A DNA stretch of 43,333 nucleotides from an uncultured Clostridia bacterium (GCA_937907055.1 CALCTW010000005.1:1-43333); one strand, 5' to 3'. Positions 14,948 through 23,798 are shown, numbered from the stretch's first letter. The notes: generated by a model not told the origin, from the sequence alone. Numbers and translations: made by a program.

Positions 14948-16492
14948 TCAATTGGTCTGACGGGCAGGCGAGCCGCATTTTGTGCAGGGACTGAGCGCTT
15001 TGTACTGGTCGTTATTGACCTCAAAGTAGTAGAACTGTTGCAGCGCGCGGCGTGCCGTAGAGTCCATCGAGGTGCATTGCTTATCAATATGATAGTAGCT
15101 TCCGCCGTTCGGATTGTAGTAAAGGATCATATTGGGATTGGCGGTCGGCTTCGGGGTCGGGGTGGGAGCCGGGGTCACGATATCCAGTTTGCCTTCGGCC
15201 TGCAGGGCTTCAACAGTGACCAGAACGCCGGAGAGGGAATCCGGATCGATGTACCAGGTGGAGTTGACCTTGAGCATCAGGACCGTATAACGGTAATATA
15301 CATCAGAGGAGTCGAACACCTTTCCTTTGACCAGCATGGTAATGGTGCGGGAACTATCGGCTTCACTGCCGTCGGTTTTTTCGATAGAATACTGAAGCGG
15401 CGTGATATCGCCTAACTTATGGAACAGTGTGACTTCGGCATTCTGCTGCTGTGTGACCCAGTCGGGACGGCAAAGCTGGATACAATCGGCATACTGCTTC
15501 TGAGCCCACTTGCTCATAAACAGTTCAAGCTGATGCTTGGCGGCAGAGGTGGTGGTATTGGCGGTGGCGGTCGGTTCGTTTGTCACCTGAATCACAGCAG
15601 GCTGTTGTGTAACGTCAACGGGGACAGGCTGTTTGTTGCTGTTCGAGGTAGAGCAGCCGTTGGCGACAGTGGAGATCAGGAACATGCCGATCAGAATGAG
15701 GATGAAGGCACAGTAGATGTAAGTGAAACGCTTCCGCCAGCTTTCGTTGAAAGCCTTGAGGAGGTACATGACACCGATGAAACCGCCGATGACGAGCGCC
15801 GCGATCAGGCAGGGGAGCGTTTGCATCAGCGTGCCCTTCAGGGTGACCACCAGAATGAAAGCGATCAGGAATAGCAACGGAAGACCGACTGTGAAAGCGA
15901 TGAGCAGCCAGAGGGGACCGTTGAGATCGCTGTTGCCGAGTTTCTTTTCAAATCTGGGCTGCTGCTTCAGGGGTGGCTCGTTGGCCTGAGGCGCGTAAGT
16001 GTAGGGGATCTGCGCCGCTGGCTGCTGCTGCGGCTGAGGCTGCTGATACTGTTGCTGTGCCTGAGCTGCGCGCATGGCTTCCATCTGGGAATAAGCGGCC
16101 TGTTCCTGCAGGAAGGCCTGCTGGCGGTATCCGGGCTCCTGCCTGGGACCGGTGGCGGGCTGAGCAGCATACGGGACATACGCGGGCTGATTATACACAG
16201 GCATGCTCTGCACAGGCTGGTTATACACGGGCATTCCCTGTACAGGCTGATTATAAGCAGGCTGACCATAGCCGGGCTGCTGGGGATAGGCCTGCTGCAT
16301 GTAGGGATCAGCGCCGTTGAACGCAGCCGGATTCACATTCTGCTGAGAGGGCTGCTGATAAGGCTGATTATTCGCGGGGACAGGCTGCGCCTGTTCGGCG
16401 GGCTGTTCTTTTTTGAGTATATTACGGGTCTGACGCATCGCTTCAGGACCATACATCGGAGATGAAGAATAACGATTTTTGTTAGAACTCAT
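14948..16492 (-). CDS. Membrane protein with Pro/Gln/Tyr-rich N-terminus and C-terminal H-C-CxxC module
   Basis: A 514-residue protein of unknown function. Residues 30-180 are a disordered cytoplasmic arm rich in Q, P and Y, with three copies of a YNQP-x2-x2-MPV-type unit at 80-103. Transmembrane helices lie near 194-216, 222-246 and 256-277. The external part has an NTF2-like region (about 318-440) that may be DUF4878-related, a PAPTPTPKP linker, and a terminal module with GGSYYH468, C473 and C503-x2-C506. The same module occurs three times in the neighbouring L,D-transpeptidase. ATG 16492 is preceded by AGGGGG. It is co-transcribed with the DUF6062-like gene. Confidence 0.65.
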   Translation of the reverse strand: MSSNKNRYSSSPMYGPEAMRQTRNILKKEQPAEQAQPVPANNQPYQQPSQQNVNPAAFNGADPYMQQAYPQQPGYGQPAYNQPVQGMPVYNQPVQSMPVYNQPAYVPYAAQPATGPRQEPGYRQQAFLQEQAAYSQMEAMRAAQAQQQYQQPQPQQQPAAQIPYTYAPQANEPPLKQQPRFEKKLGNSDLNGPLWLLIAFTVGLPLLFLIAFILVVTLKGTLMQTLPCLIAALVIGGFIGVMYLLKAFNESWRKRFTYIYCAFILILIGMFLISTVANGCSTSNSNKQPVPVDVTQQPAVIQVTNEPTATANTTTSAAKHQLELFMSKWAQKQYADCIQLCRPDWVTQQQNAEVTLFHKLGDITPLQYSIEKTDGSEADSSRTITMLVKGKVFDSSDVYYRYTVLMLKVNSTWYIDPDSLSGVLVTVEALQAEGKLDIVTPAPTPTPKPTANPNMILYYNPNGGSYYHIDKQCTSMDSTARRALQQFYYFEVNNDQYKALSPCTKCGSPARQTN

Positions 16493-16527
16493 AGATCCCC
16501 CTGAAATCAAATGGAAATGCACCGAAA

Positions 16528-16533
16528 ATTATA
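16528..16533 (-). promoter_or_regulatory. Extended -10 promoter of the membrane-protein operon
   Basis: TATAAT on the minus strand (16533-16528), preceded by TGC. The -35 region is poor, so the extended -10 probably carries recognition. The leader is about 30 nt. Confidence 0.45.
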
Positions 16534-16645
16534 GCATGAGATCAGCAAATAGAAAAGAAAAAACTGATAATTTATTAAGAAACGATGAAGAAAATGACCG
16601 GGTTCATAATTTTTTCGGGTGTGATGCCGTAAGAATAACAGTTTT

Positions 16646-18085
16646 TTAATCGATCGGATATACCCCACGCTTCGGCGGATTACACTTGGTGCAGGGACGA
16701 AGTGAAGAGAAGGCGGATTCGTTCAGCTGACGGTATTCAAAAGGAGAAAGCGGCAGGTAACGGGAAGCGACAGAAGCGCAGTTTTCCGTACTGTGATAGT
16801 ATTTGCCGCCGGTGGGATTATAGTAAAGGGTCGGATTCTGCGCTTTGATGATGCAAAGCGGACACGGCTGCAGATCGGCAAAAGCAGGCTCCTGTAAACA
16901 GGTGATCCGCGCCGGCAGCAGGGGCCAGAATTCCGGATCCAGCAGAGAACAGCACGGATCCTGATGATAATATGCGCCGTCGATCGTTTCAAGATAGATG
17001 ATCTGTTCCGGAGAGGTGTTTTCGGTGAGTGTACGATATGTTTCCGGGCGGAGCAGCGGAACACAGGTGGCGCAGGGGGTAAGGTTGCGGTAAGGATCCT
17101 GTAAAAGATCATAGTAATTGATCGGGACGAGCGGCAGATATCGGGAGGCAACGGCAGTGCAGGTATCATATTTGTGATAGGTTTTCCCGCCGGCGGAATT
17201 GACATAAACCGTGCTGTCATTGGCAGGAAGGGCAAGGCTGCGCCCCGGGCTGTCCTCCCAGATGACGAGGCGGCTCGTCATGCGGCGGTTATTCCAGAGC
17301 CAGGTCATATTGACCCCTTCGGCGTTGGGCTTGCGCTGTACACGAATACAGCCGTGACTGGCCCGTGTTCCCAGCGCTTTTTCACAGGTGTCAAAATCAA
17401 TATAGTCATCCCTCACGATATAGGGGACCTGATGCAGAATATCACCACGATTGAAACGCAGACCCATTTCGCAGACAAGATTGTCACTGTTGAAATCACC
17501 GACAGGGGAACAGATGATAAAATCACCGCTCATGGTCTCGTTGTACAGTTTGCCTTTGGAGGGGATACCGGTGGAGCAGAGCAGCGTGGAGAAAAGCTTG
17601 CCGTCCACGAAGATATAGATGCGCTGTGTCATTTTATCGATCACAAGCGCGTATTTTTCATTATTCGGGGTGACTTCTTTCAGATATTTGCTCTCGACGT
17701 AGCCGGTCACCAGCTGATTATAGGCCTTAACGGAAGAATCGGAAAAGGAAGAGGAACGAAGCTCGATCTTGGTCCAGCCGTTACTGAGTGTTTCCAATAC
17801 ATGAACGCCCTGAGAGGCATAGGTGCAATCGGCGATTGCCCTGGAAGTCTTTGAAGGCTCGGCGCGTACCAGATACTGGTCCTTCTGGTTGCCGTCCAAT
17901 ACAGTGAGCGGCGAGCAGAGCATCTTCCATACGGCTTCTGTATCATCGATATCCATGGGCGTACACCAATAACAACCTTCCCTGCCGCATTTCTGCGTAC
18001 CGGGGCAGGGCTGTTCCGCCAGCGCGGAGACGGATAAAAGAAGAAGGATCAAAAGCACGGAAAAATACAGAATAGCTTTTTTCAT
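16646..18085 (-). CDS. Secreted L,D-transpeptidase with three H-C-CxxC modules
   Basis: A 479-residue exported enzyme predicted to make 3-3 cross-links in peptidoglycan. Residues 1-23 are a signal peptide. A Cys-rich stretch follows (C27, C33, C38, C41), then an SH3-like domain (about 70-138) and the YkuD catalytic domain (about 144-277) with S243-H-G-C246-I-R, where C246 is the nucleophile. The C-terminal third is three copies of a module: H304/C309/C338/C341, H374/C379/C408/C411 and H431/C436/C465/C468. Each has the form [GD][GK]-x-Y-[YH]...H-x4-C-x28-C-x2-C. The spacing resembles the Ada-type zinc module appended to some secreted nucleases. AAAGGAG precedes the ATG. Confidence 0.88.
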   Translation of the reverse strand: MKKAILYFSVLLILLLLSVSALAEQPCPGTQKCGREGCYWCTPMDIDDTEAVWKMLCSPLTVLDGNQKDQYLVRAEPSKTSRAIADCTYASQGVHVLETLSNGWTKIELRSSSFSDSSVKAYNQLVTGYVESKYLKEVTPNNEKYALVIDKMTQRIYIFVDGKLFSTLLCSTGIPSKGKLYNETMSGDFIICSPVGDFNSDNLVCEMGLRFNRGDILHQVPYIVRDDYIDFDTCEKALGTRASHGCIRVQRKPNAEGVNMTWLWNNRRMTSRLVIWEDSPGRSLALPANDSTVYVNSAGGKTYHKYDTCTAVASRYLPLVPINYYDLLQDPYRNLTPCATCVPLLRPETYRTLTENTSPEQIIYLETIDGAYYHQDPCCSLLDPEFWPLLPARITCLQEPAFADLQPCPLCIIKAQNPTLYYNPTGGKYYHSTENCASVASRYLPLSPFEYRQLNESAFSSLRPCTKCNPPKRGVYPID

Positions 18086-18110
18086 GGACGGCTCCTTTCC
18101 AACAGGAAAA

Positions 18111-18138
18111 ATTATAACATAGATCGAACGGCATTCAA
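18111..18138 (-). promoter_or_regulatory. L,D-transpeptidase promoter
   Basis: On the minus strand, TTGAAT (18138-18133), 16 nt, TATAAT (18116-18111) with TGT before it. It is divergent from the marR promoter. Confidence 0.65.
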
Positions 18139-18233
18139 ATAGGCATCCGCCTTTAAATATGTAAAAACAGAGAAATACCGCGAAAAAATACCGGATTACA
18201 CCTGAGATGTGAACGTATACAGCCGGAAATATA

Positions 18234-18255
18234 AATAGTTAAATGTTTTACTATT
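18234..18255. promoter_or_regulatory. Palindromic operator, probable MarR site
   Basis: AATAGTTAAA (18234-18243) and TTTTACTATT (18246-18255) flank a TG centre; nine of ten positions are symmetric. AT-rich palindromes of this size upstream of a marR gene are usually its own operator. It lies 6 bp upstream of the -35, so it could also influence the divergent transpeptidase gene. Confidence 0.55.
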
Positions 18256-18261
18256 AAACGA

Positions 18262-18289
18262 TTGACAATCAAAAACGGGGTGATATAAT
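18262..18289 (+). promoter_or_regulatory. Promoter of the marR-ABC exporter operon
   Basis: TTGACA (18262-18267), 16 nt, TATAAT (18284-18289) with TGA before it; both hexamers match consensus. Confidence 0.8.
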
Positions 18290-18314
18290 GGGCAAGGTGT
18301 CAGGAGGATGATGC

Positions 18315-18809
18315 ATGGAACACTGGGAATTGGCGGCTGCGATCCGCCGTTTGGAACTGATGCGTAAGATCCGTGTACGCAAGGCGCTGGCCGAGAATGA
18401 CCAGCATCCGGGTCAGACGCCGCTGATGCATTATATCATGGACCATGATGGATGCAGTCAGCGTGAGGTGGCAGAAGAACTGGCGATCACACCGGCTTCT
18501 GTTGCCACCAGCCTGAAGAGACTGGAGAAAAAGGGATGGATCATCCGGAAGATGGATGATCATGACTGCAGAAAGAATACGCTTTCACTGACAGAGCAGG
18601 GACGTGATGTGTTGCTGAAGGGGGAAACGGTATTCGAGCAGTTGGATGAGCAGATGCTGCAAGGGATCAGCGAAGAGGAACTCATCCTTTACAAAAAACT
18701 ATGCGACCGTATGTTCGAAAACCTCGCGGACGACTCGACCCGCGATCTGAATCTGATCAGACTGCAAAGGGCGGCAGAGGATACGGAAAAGATAGAAAAG
18801 GAGGAATAA
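18315..18809 (+). CDS. MarR-family transcriptional regulator
   Basis: A dimeric winged-helix repressor of 164 residues. The recognition region CSQREVAEELAITPASVATSLKRLEKKGWI (about 47-76) and the wing DDHDCRKNTLSLTEQG are typical. Long helices at both ends form the dimer. AGGAGG precedes the ATG. Only 2 nt separate its stop from the first ABC gene, so it probably controls export genes including itself; the ligand is unknown. The arrangement of a MarR gene followed by two ABC half-exporters is seen in many Firmicutes, for example rcrRPQ of Streptococcus mutans. Confidence 0.9.
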   Translation: MEHWELAAAIRRLELMRKIRVRKALAENDQHPGQTPLMHYIMDHDGCSQREVAEELAITPASVATSLKRLEKKGWIIRKMDDHDCRKNTLSLTEQGRDVLLKGETVFEQLDEQMLQGISEEELILYKKLCDRMFENLADDSTRDLNLIRLQRAAEDTEKIEKEE

Positions 18810-18811
18810 CG

Positions 18812-20554
18812 GTGGAATACTTAAGAATCCTGAAGCGGTTTGCCGGCAAGTATACCTGGGCACTCATCTGCTGCCCGTTGGTCATGATCGGCGAAGTGGT
18901 GATGGAGACTCTGATCCCAAGGCAGATGACAGAACTGATCGATAACATTATTCCCGGCGCGGCGGAAAGCGGTAATGTCAGCGGTGTGCTGGTGTGCGGT
19001 CTGATCATGGTCGCGTTTTCACTGGTCAGTATGGCGTTCGGTATGGCCGGCTCCCGACTTGGCGCGATCGGCGGTATGGGCTTCGCGGCCAATCTGCGCA
19101 GCGCGCTGTTTGGGAAAGTGCAGACGTTTTCATTCAAGAACATCGATAAGTTCAGCACTTCTTCGATCGTTACGCGTCTGACGACTGATGTGAGCCAGCT
19201 GCAGAATACGACGATCATGATGATCAAGATGGCGTTCCGTGCGCCCTTCCAGATGATCTGCGCGCTGGTGATGGCATTGACGATCAGCCCCACATTGTCT
19301 CTGGTGATGGTGGTCTCGATCCCGATCCTTGTGATTGGTCTGGCGCTGATCATGAAGTCAGCCCATCCCAGATTCCGCGCGATGCTGGATAAGTATGACG
19401 CGCTGAACGGTTCTGTGCAGGAAAATCTGATCGCCATCCGGGTGGTAAAGGCATTTGTGCGCAGTAAGCATGAGAAAGAAAAGTTTGAGATCAGTGCCGA
19501 TGATGTGATGAACGCGCAGCGCAGCGCGGAAAAGATCGTGCTGCTGAACAGCCCGCTGATGCAGATCGTGATGTACAGCAGCATCTGCGCGGTTCTGTTC
19601 TTCGGCGGTACGCTGATCTTTGGCGGTGACCTGAAGGTGGGACAGCTGTCCGCGTTTATCACCTACATTACGCAGGTACTGTTCAGCCTGATGATGCTCT
19701 CTTTCCTGTTTATCAGTTTTGTAATGACCAAGGCCAGCTGCGCCCGTGTGAATGAGGTGCTGAAGGAAGAAGCTGACATCACGAGCCCTGAACATGGCTG
19801 CACCGAGATCGAAGACGGCTCGATCGTGTTTGATCATGTCAACTTCAACTATCAGGGCGAAAAGAGCAATTATGTGCTGCAGGACATCAATCTGCGCATC
19901 GAGAGCGGCGAGACGATCGGCGTGATCGGCGCGACCGGCAGCGCGAAAACAACCCTGGTTTCTCTGATCCCACGTTTGTATGATGTGACAGAGGGAAAGG
20001 TGCTGGTCGGCGGACGCGATGTGCGGGATTATGACCTGCATGCCTTGCGTGATAAGGTGTCCATGGTCCTTCAGAAGAATGTGCTTTTCTCCGGCTCCAT
20101 TGCCGAGAATCTGCGCTGGGGCGACGCGGAGGCGACGGATGAAGAGGTTACCGAGGCCTGCAAGATCGCGTCGGCGGATGGATTTGTCCGTTCCTTCCCT
20201 GATGGCTATCAGATGGACCTGGGACAGGGCGGCGTCAATGTATCCGGCGGTCAGAAGCAGAGGCTTTGTATCGCACGGGCTTTGCTGAAGAAGCCCAAGA
20301 TCATGATCCTGGATGACGCGACAAGCGCTGTGGATACCGCGACGGACGCTTCCATCCGTTCCGCTCTGCGTACACAGATGAGCGGAACGACGACCATCAT
20401 CATTGCCCAGCGTATTGCTTCCGTTAAGGACGCGGACCGGATCCTGGTGCTGGATGACGGAAGGATCGCCGATATCGGAACACATGATGAACTGATGGCA
20501 CGCTGTGATATTTATCGCGAAGTGTATGAATCCCAGCAGAAAGGAGCTGAGTAA
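18812..20554 (+). CDS. ABC exporter subunit with degenerate ATP site
   Basis: A half-transporter of 580 residues: six transmembrane helices, then a nucleotide-binding domain. The start is GTG 18812, 6 nt after AAGGAGG. Walker A reads GATGSAKTT (373-381), with Ala in place of the third Gly. The signature is S478-G-G-Q. Walker B ends in D501-D502, where the catalytic Glu is Asp, and the switch His is Gln (IIAQRIASV). These changes mark the subunit whose own ATP site is non-hydrolytic, as in TM287 of the TM287/288 exporter. It pairs with the next gene. Confidence 0.9.
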   Translation: MEYLRILKRFAGKYTWALICCPLVMIGEVVMETLIPRQMTELIDNIIPGAAESGNVSGVLVCGLIMVAFSLVSMAFGMAGSRLGAIGGMGFAANLRSALFGKVQTFSFKNIDKFSTSSIVTRLTTDVSQLQNTTIMMIKMAFRAPFQMICALVMALTISPTLSLVMVVSIPILVIGLALIMKSAHPRFRAMLDKYDALNGSVQENLIAIRVVKAFVRSKHEKEKFEISADDVMNAQRSAEKIVLLNSPLMQIVMYSSICAVLFFGGTLIFGGDLKVGQLSAFITYITQVLFSLMMLSFLFISFVMTKASCARVNEVLKEEADITSPEHGCTEIEDGSIVFDHVNFNYQGEKSNYVLQDINLRIESGETIGVIGATGSAKTTLVSLIPRLYDVTEGKVLVGGRDVRDYDLHALRDKVSMVLQKNVLFSGSIAENLRWGDAEATDEEVTEACKIASADGFVRSFPDGYQMDLGQGGVNVSGGQKQRLCIARALLKKPKIMILDDATSAVDTATDASIRSALRTQMSGTTTIIIAQRIASVKDADRILVLDDGRIADIGTHDELMARCDIYREVYESQQKGAE

Positions 20555-20556
20555 GA

Positions 20557-22464
20557 ATGCCTCCGCAAAGAATGCGCGGAAACGCGAAGCCCAAGGATAC
20601 AAAAGCTTCTATGCGCCGGGTGATGCAGTATCTGAAACCGTTTAAGGCGCAGCTGGTTCTGGTTGCTTTCTGCATTCTGATCAGCACGGCTACAAGTACC
20701 GCGGGTACTTATCTGCTCAGGAATGTGATCAACGAGTTCCTTGAAGTCACCGGTCAACACTGGCAGGACATCGGCGCGCTCGGACAATTCGTGCTGGCCA
20801 TGCTGCTCATGTATGCCGCCGGCGCGATGAGCACGTTCATTTACAGTCAGGTGATGATGCGTGTAAGCACCAAAGCGCTGAACACAGTCCGCAAGGATAT
20901 GTTCGATCATATGGAGGATCTGCCGATCGCGTATTTTGATCGACATACGCACGGCGAGATCATGAGCCATTATACCAACGATACCGATACCCTGCGCGAG
21001 TTTATGTCGCAGACCCTGCCGCAGGTGTTCACTTCTGTCTTTACGATCATCTTTGCCGCGTTCTTCATGATCTCCCTGAACGGGTGGCTGATGATCCTGG
21101 TGCTCATTCTGATGCCGATCATGATGTTCCTCACGGCGAAGATCGGTAAGATGTCGGGTAAGAACTTCGTTTCTCAGCAGAAGGCGATCGGCCGGATCAA
21201 TGGTTATATCGAGGAGACGATCTCCGGCCAGCGTGTTGTGCAGGTGTTCTGCCATGAAGAGAAGGCGATGGAGGACTTTGAACGCTACAACGAAGAAGTG
21301 CGTCAGGCCGGTACACGCGCCAATACTTTCGCCAGTATCCTGGGACCGATCATGAATAACCTGAGCCACTTCTATTATGTGATAACCGCGCTGGTCGGCG
21401 CGATCATGGTGGTTGTCGGAAGGACGAACCCCGGCAGTGTTTTCGCGACAGATGTCGGTACCCTGATCAGCTTCCTGACATTCACCCGTACCTTCTCGCA
21501 GCCTATCAGCAACCTGGCGCAGCAGATGAATACGGTGATGCTGGCCCTTGCCGGCGCGGAGCGCATCTTTGAGATGATGGACGAACAGCCGGAAGAAGAT
21601 GAAGGGTATGTGACGCTGGTCAACGCGCGGAAGGATGAAAACGGCAACATTACGGAATGCGAAGAACACACCGGGATCTGGGCGTGGAAGCATCCGCACA
21701 ATGAGAGCGGCACTGTTACCTACACGGAGCTGAAGGGCGATGTGCAGCTGGAGGGTGTCAATTTCGGTTATGTGCCGGAAAAGATAGTGTTGAAGAATGT
21801 ATCCCTCTACGCGCGTCCCGGTGAGAAGATCGCTTTTGTCGGTTCTACGGGCGCGGGAAAGACAACGATCACAAACCTGATCAATCGTTTTTACGATATT
21901 CAGGAAGGTAAGATCCGCTACGACGGTATCAATATCACCAAGATCAAAAAAGATGATCTGCGCAGATCCCTGGCGATGGTATTGCAGGATACGCATCTGT
22001 TTACCGGTACTGTACGGGATAACATCCGCTATGGTAAACTGGACGCGACGGAGGAGGAGATCCAGCGCGCGGCGAAGATCGCCAATGCCGATTTCTTTAT
22101 CAGCCATCTGCCCAACGGCTATGACACGATGCTGACCAATGACGGCGCGAATCTTTCTCAGGGACAGCGTCAGCTGCTGGCAATTGCCCGCGCGGCGGTT
22201 GCCGATCCTCCTGTGCTGATCCTGGATGAAGCGACTTCTTCCATCGATACCCGTACGGAAGCGCTGATCGAGAAGGGCATGGACGGCCTGATGAACGGGC
22301 GTACTGTGTTTGTCATTGCCCACAGGCTTTCCACGGTGCGCAACAGCGAGGCCATCATGGTGCTGGAAAATGGCGAGATCATTGAGCGCGGCAATCACGA
22401 GACCCTGATCGAACAGAAGGGAAAGTATTATCAGCTTTACACCGGTATGTTCGAGCTTTCCTGA
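20557..22464 (+). CDS. ABC exporter subunit with catalytic ATP site
   Basis: The second half-transporter, 635 residues: six transmembrane helices and a nucleotide-binding domain. Walker A GSTGAGKTT (429-437), Walker B D557-E558 and the switch His (VIAHRLSTV) are all canonical. The signature is LSQGQ (S534-Q-G-Q), so the site it completes on its partner is the degenerate one. The two genes together give one consensus and one degenerate site, the pattern of heterodimeric drug or lipid exporters. An extra stretch of about 40 residues (near 350-395, containing TGIWAWKHP) precedes the ATPase. Start 2 nt after the previous stop. Confidence 0.92.
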   Translation: MPPQRMRGNAKPKDTKASMRRVMQYLKPFKAQLVLVAFCILISTATSTAGTYLLRNVINEFLEVTGQHWQDIGALGQFVLAMLLMYAAGAMSTFIYSQVMMRVSTKALNTVRKDMFDHMEDLPIAYFDRHTHGEIMSHYTNDTDTLREFMSQTLPQVFTSVFTIIFAAFFMISLNGWLMILVLILMPIMMFLTAKIGKMSGKNFVSQQKAIGRINGYIEETISGQRVVQVFCHEEKAMEDFERYNEEVRQAGTRANTFASILGPIMNNLSHFYYVITALVGAIMVVVGRTNPGSVFATDVGTLISFLTFTRTFSQPISNLAQQMNTVMLALAGAERIFEMMDEQPEEDEGYVTLVNARKDENGNITECEEHTGIWAWKHPHNESGTVTYTELKGDVQLEGVNFGYVPEKIVLKNVSLYARPGEKIAFVGSTGAGKTTITNLINRFYDIQEGKIRYDGINITKIKKDDLRRSLAMVLQDTHLFTGTVRDNIRYGKLDATEEEIQRAAKIANADFFISHLPNGYDTMLTNDGANLSQGQRQLLAIARAAVADPPVLILDEATSSIDTRTEALIEKGMDGLMNGRTVFVIAHRLSTVRNSEAIMVLENGEIIERGNHETLIEQKGKYYQLYTGMFELS

Positions 22465-22477
22465 GTATCAAATAGAT

Positions 22478-22515
22478 GACGGTCACGGCCCGGAAAAGCC
22501 GGGCTGTGACCGGTC
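22478..22515 (+). promoter_or_regulatory. Strong leader hairpin before the helicase gene
   Basis: GGTCACGGCCCGG (22481-22493) pairs with CCGGGCTGTGACC (22499-22511), with one G-U pair and an AAAAG loop. GAC and GTC extend the stem past a bulged G. It ends 1 nt before the ribosome site (GGAG 22517-22520). No T-run follows, so it is not a standard terminator. Confidence 0.6.
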
Positions 22516-22525
22516 CGGAGTTATT

Positions 22526-23701
22526 ATGAACGAGAATGAATGCAGATTTGACAGCCTTGATCTCTCGGATGAGATCATGAAGGCCATCGGGAAGATGGGC
22601 TTCAGAACTGCTACAGCAGTGCAGAAGGAAACGATCCCCGTGATGATGGATGGTCACGATGTGATCGCGATCGCCCCGACCGGAACCGGTAAAACGCTGG
22701 CCTTCGGCATCCCCATGCTGGAATATATCCGGCTTGAAGGGGAGGAGGTGCAGGAACTGGTACTGGCGCCGACACGTGAACTGGCATGCCAGATCGCGGA
22801 GGAACTGCGTCATCTGGCGCAGTATATCCCGCAGATCCGGATCTCCGTTCTTTATGGCGGTCAGGCGATCAGCACACAGATCAGCCAGCTGAAAAAGAAA
22901 CCGCAGATCGTTGTGGCTACGCCGGGAAGAATTCTTGACCATATCAAACGCGGAAATGTGCGGCTGAACGGTGTTCATACGCTGGTACTGGATGAAGCGG
23001 ATGAAATGCTGAACATGGGCTTTATCAAGGATGTGACGACCATTATTGAAAAGGTGCCGCGCAACCGTCAGTTTGTTATGTTCAGCGCTACGACCAACCG
23101 CGATGTGATGACGATCTCCTGGAAGTACCAGCGGAATCCTGTGGAGATCACGATCCAGGCTACGCAGGAGAATAAGCCCAAGATCAAACAGTTCATGATC
23201 AATGCTGAACGCGAAGAAAAGTATGAAGCACTGCTTTACCTGCTTGACAGCGGTGTGTATGGACGGATGATGATCTTCTCCAACACCAAGGATATGTGCC
23301 AGCGCCTCAGCGACAGGCTGAAGAAGGCCGGTTATGAGGCGGAAGCGCTGCACGGAGATATTCCGCAGAGCAAGCGGAATACCATCATGTCCGGCTATAA
23401 GCGCGGTAAATTCCCGATCCTGGTCTGCACGGATGTGGCCGCGCGCGGCATCGACGTGGATGATGTGGAAGCGGTGATCAATTATGATCTGCCCAAGGAG
23501 AATGAATACTATGTGCACAGGATCGGCCGTACGGGACGGGCCAAGAAGCATGGTGTCGCTTTCAGCATGGTGGAATTCCGGGATAAGGTACGTCTGGATG
23601 AGATCGTCAAATATACAGGCATGATGCCGCAGAAACTGGCGTTTGATGATATGGATGTTCTGCGGAATGAAGAAGGAGACGCTTTCTTCAAGAATATCTG
23701 A
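22526..23701 (+). CDS. DEAD-box RNA helicase
   Basis: ATP-dependent RNA-unwinding enzyme of 391 residues, essentially the two RecA-like domains alone. The Q motif is FRTATAVQKETIP (26-38), motif I APTGTGKT (50-57), motif II DEAD (156-159), motif III SAT (187-189), and motif VI HRIGRTGR lies near residue 330. It lacks the C-terminal RNA-binding extension of DbpA or CsdA, so it is close to the minimal helicase core and its RNA target cannot be named. It starts 62 nt after the exporter gene and its ribosome site abuts the leader hairpin. Confidence 0.93.
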   Translation: MNENECRFDSLDLSDEIMKAIGKMGFRTATAVQKETIPVMMDGHDVIAIAPTGTGKTLAFGIPMLEYIRLEGEEVQELVLAPTRELACQIAEELRHLAQYIPQIRISVLYGGQAISTQISQLKKKPQIVVATPGRILDHIKRGNVRLNGVHTLVLDEADEMLNMGFIKDVTTIIEKVPRNRQFVMFSATTNRDVMTISWKYQRNPVEITIQATQENKPKIKQFMINAEREEKYEALLYLLDSGVYGRMMIFSNTKDMCQRLSDRLKKAGYEAEALHGDIPQSKRNTIMSGYKRGKFPILVCTDVAARGIDVDDVEAVINYDLPKENEYYVHRIGRTGRAKKHGVAFSMVEFRDKVRLDEIVKYTGMMPQKLAFDDMDVLRNEEGDAFFKNI

Positions 23702-23757
23702 GATCGATGATCTGAAATGTCAGATGAGAATTTAAAAAATAGAATATGGTATGTTAT

Positions 23758-23798
23758 GAACCGCTTTTTCTGATAAATGGAAAGCGGTTCTGTTTATA
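23758..23798 (+). terminator. Intrinsic terminator after the helicase gene
   Basis: GAACCGCTTT (23758-23767) pairs perfectly with AAAGCGGTTC (23781-23790). TGTTTATAG follows, a modest T-run. Confidence 0.65.

Noticed and set aside
16052..16465. Plus-strand frame rich in Leu, Ile and Gly opposite the membrane protein
   Set aside because: Complement of the Gln/Pro/Tyr repeat region, which explains the composition.
20512..22398. A 628-codon open frame on the minus strand
   Set aside because: Antisense to the second ABC exporter subunit, which has every expected motif in order.
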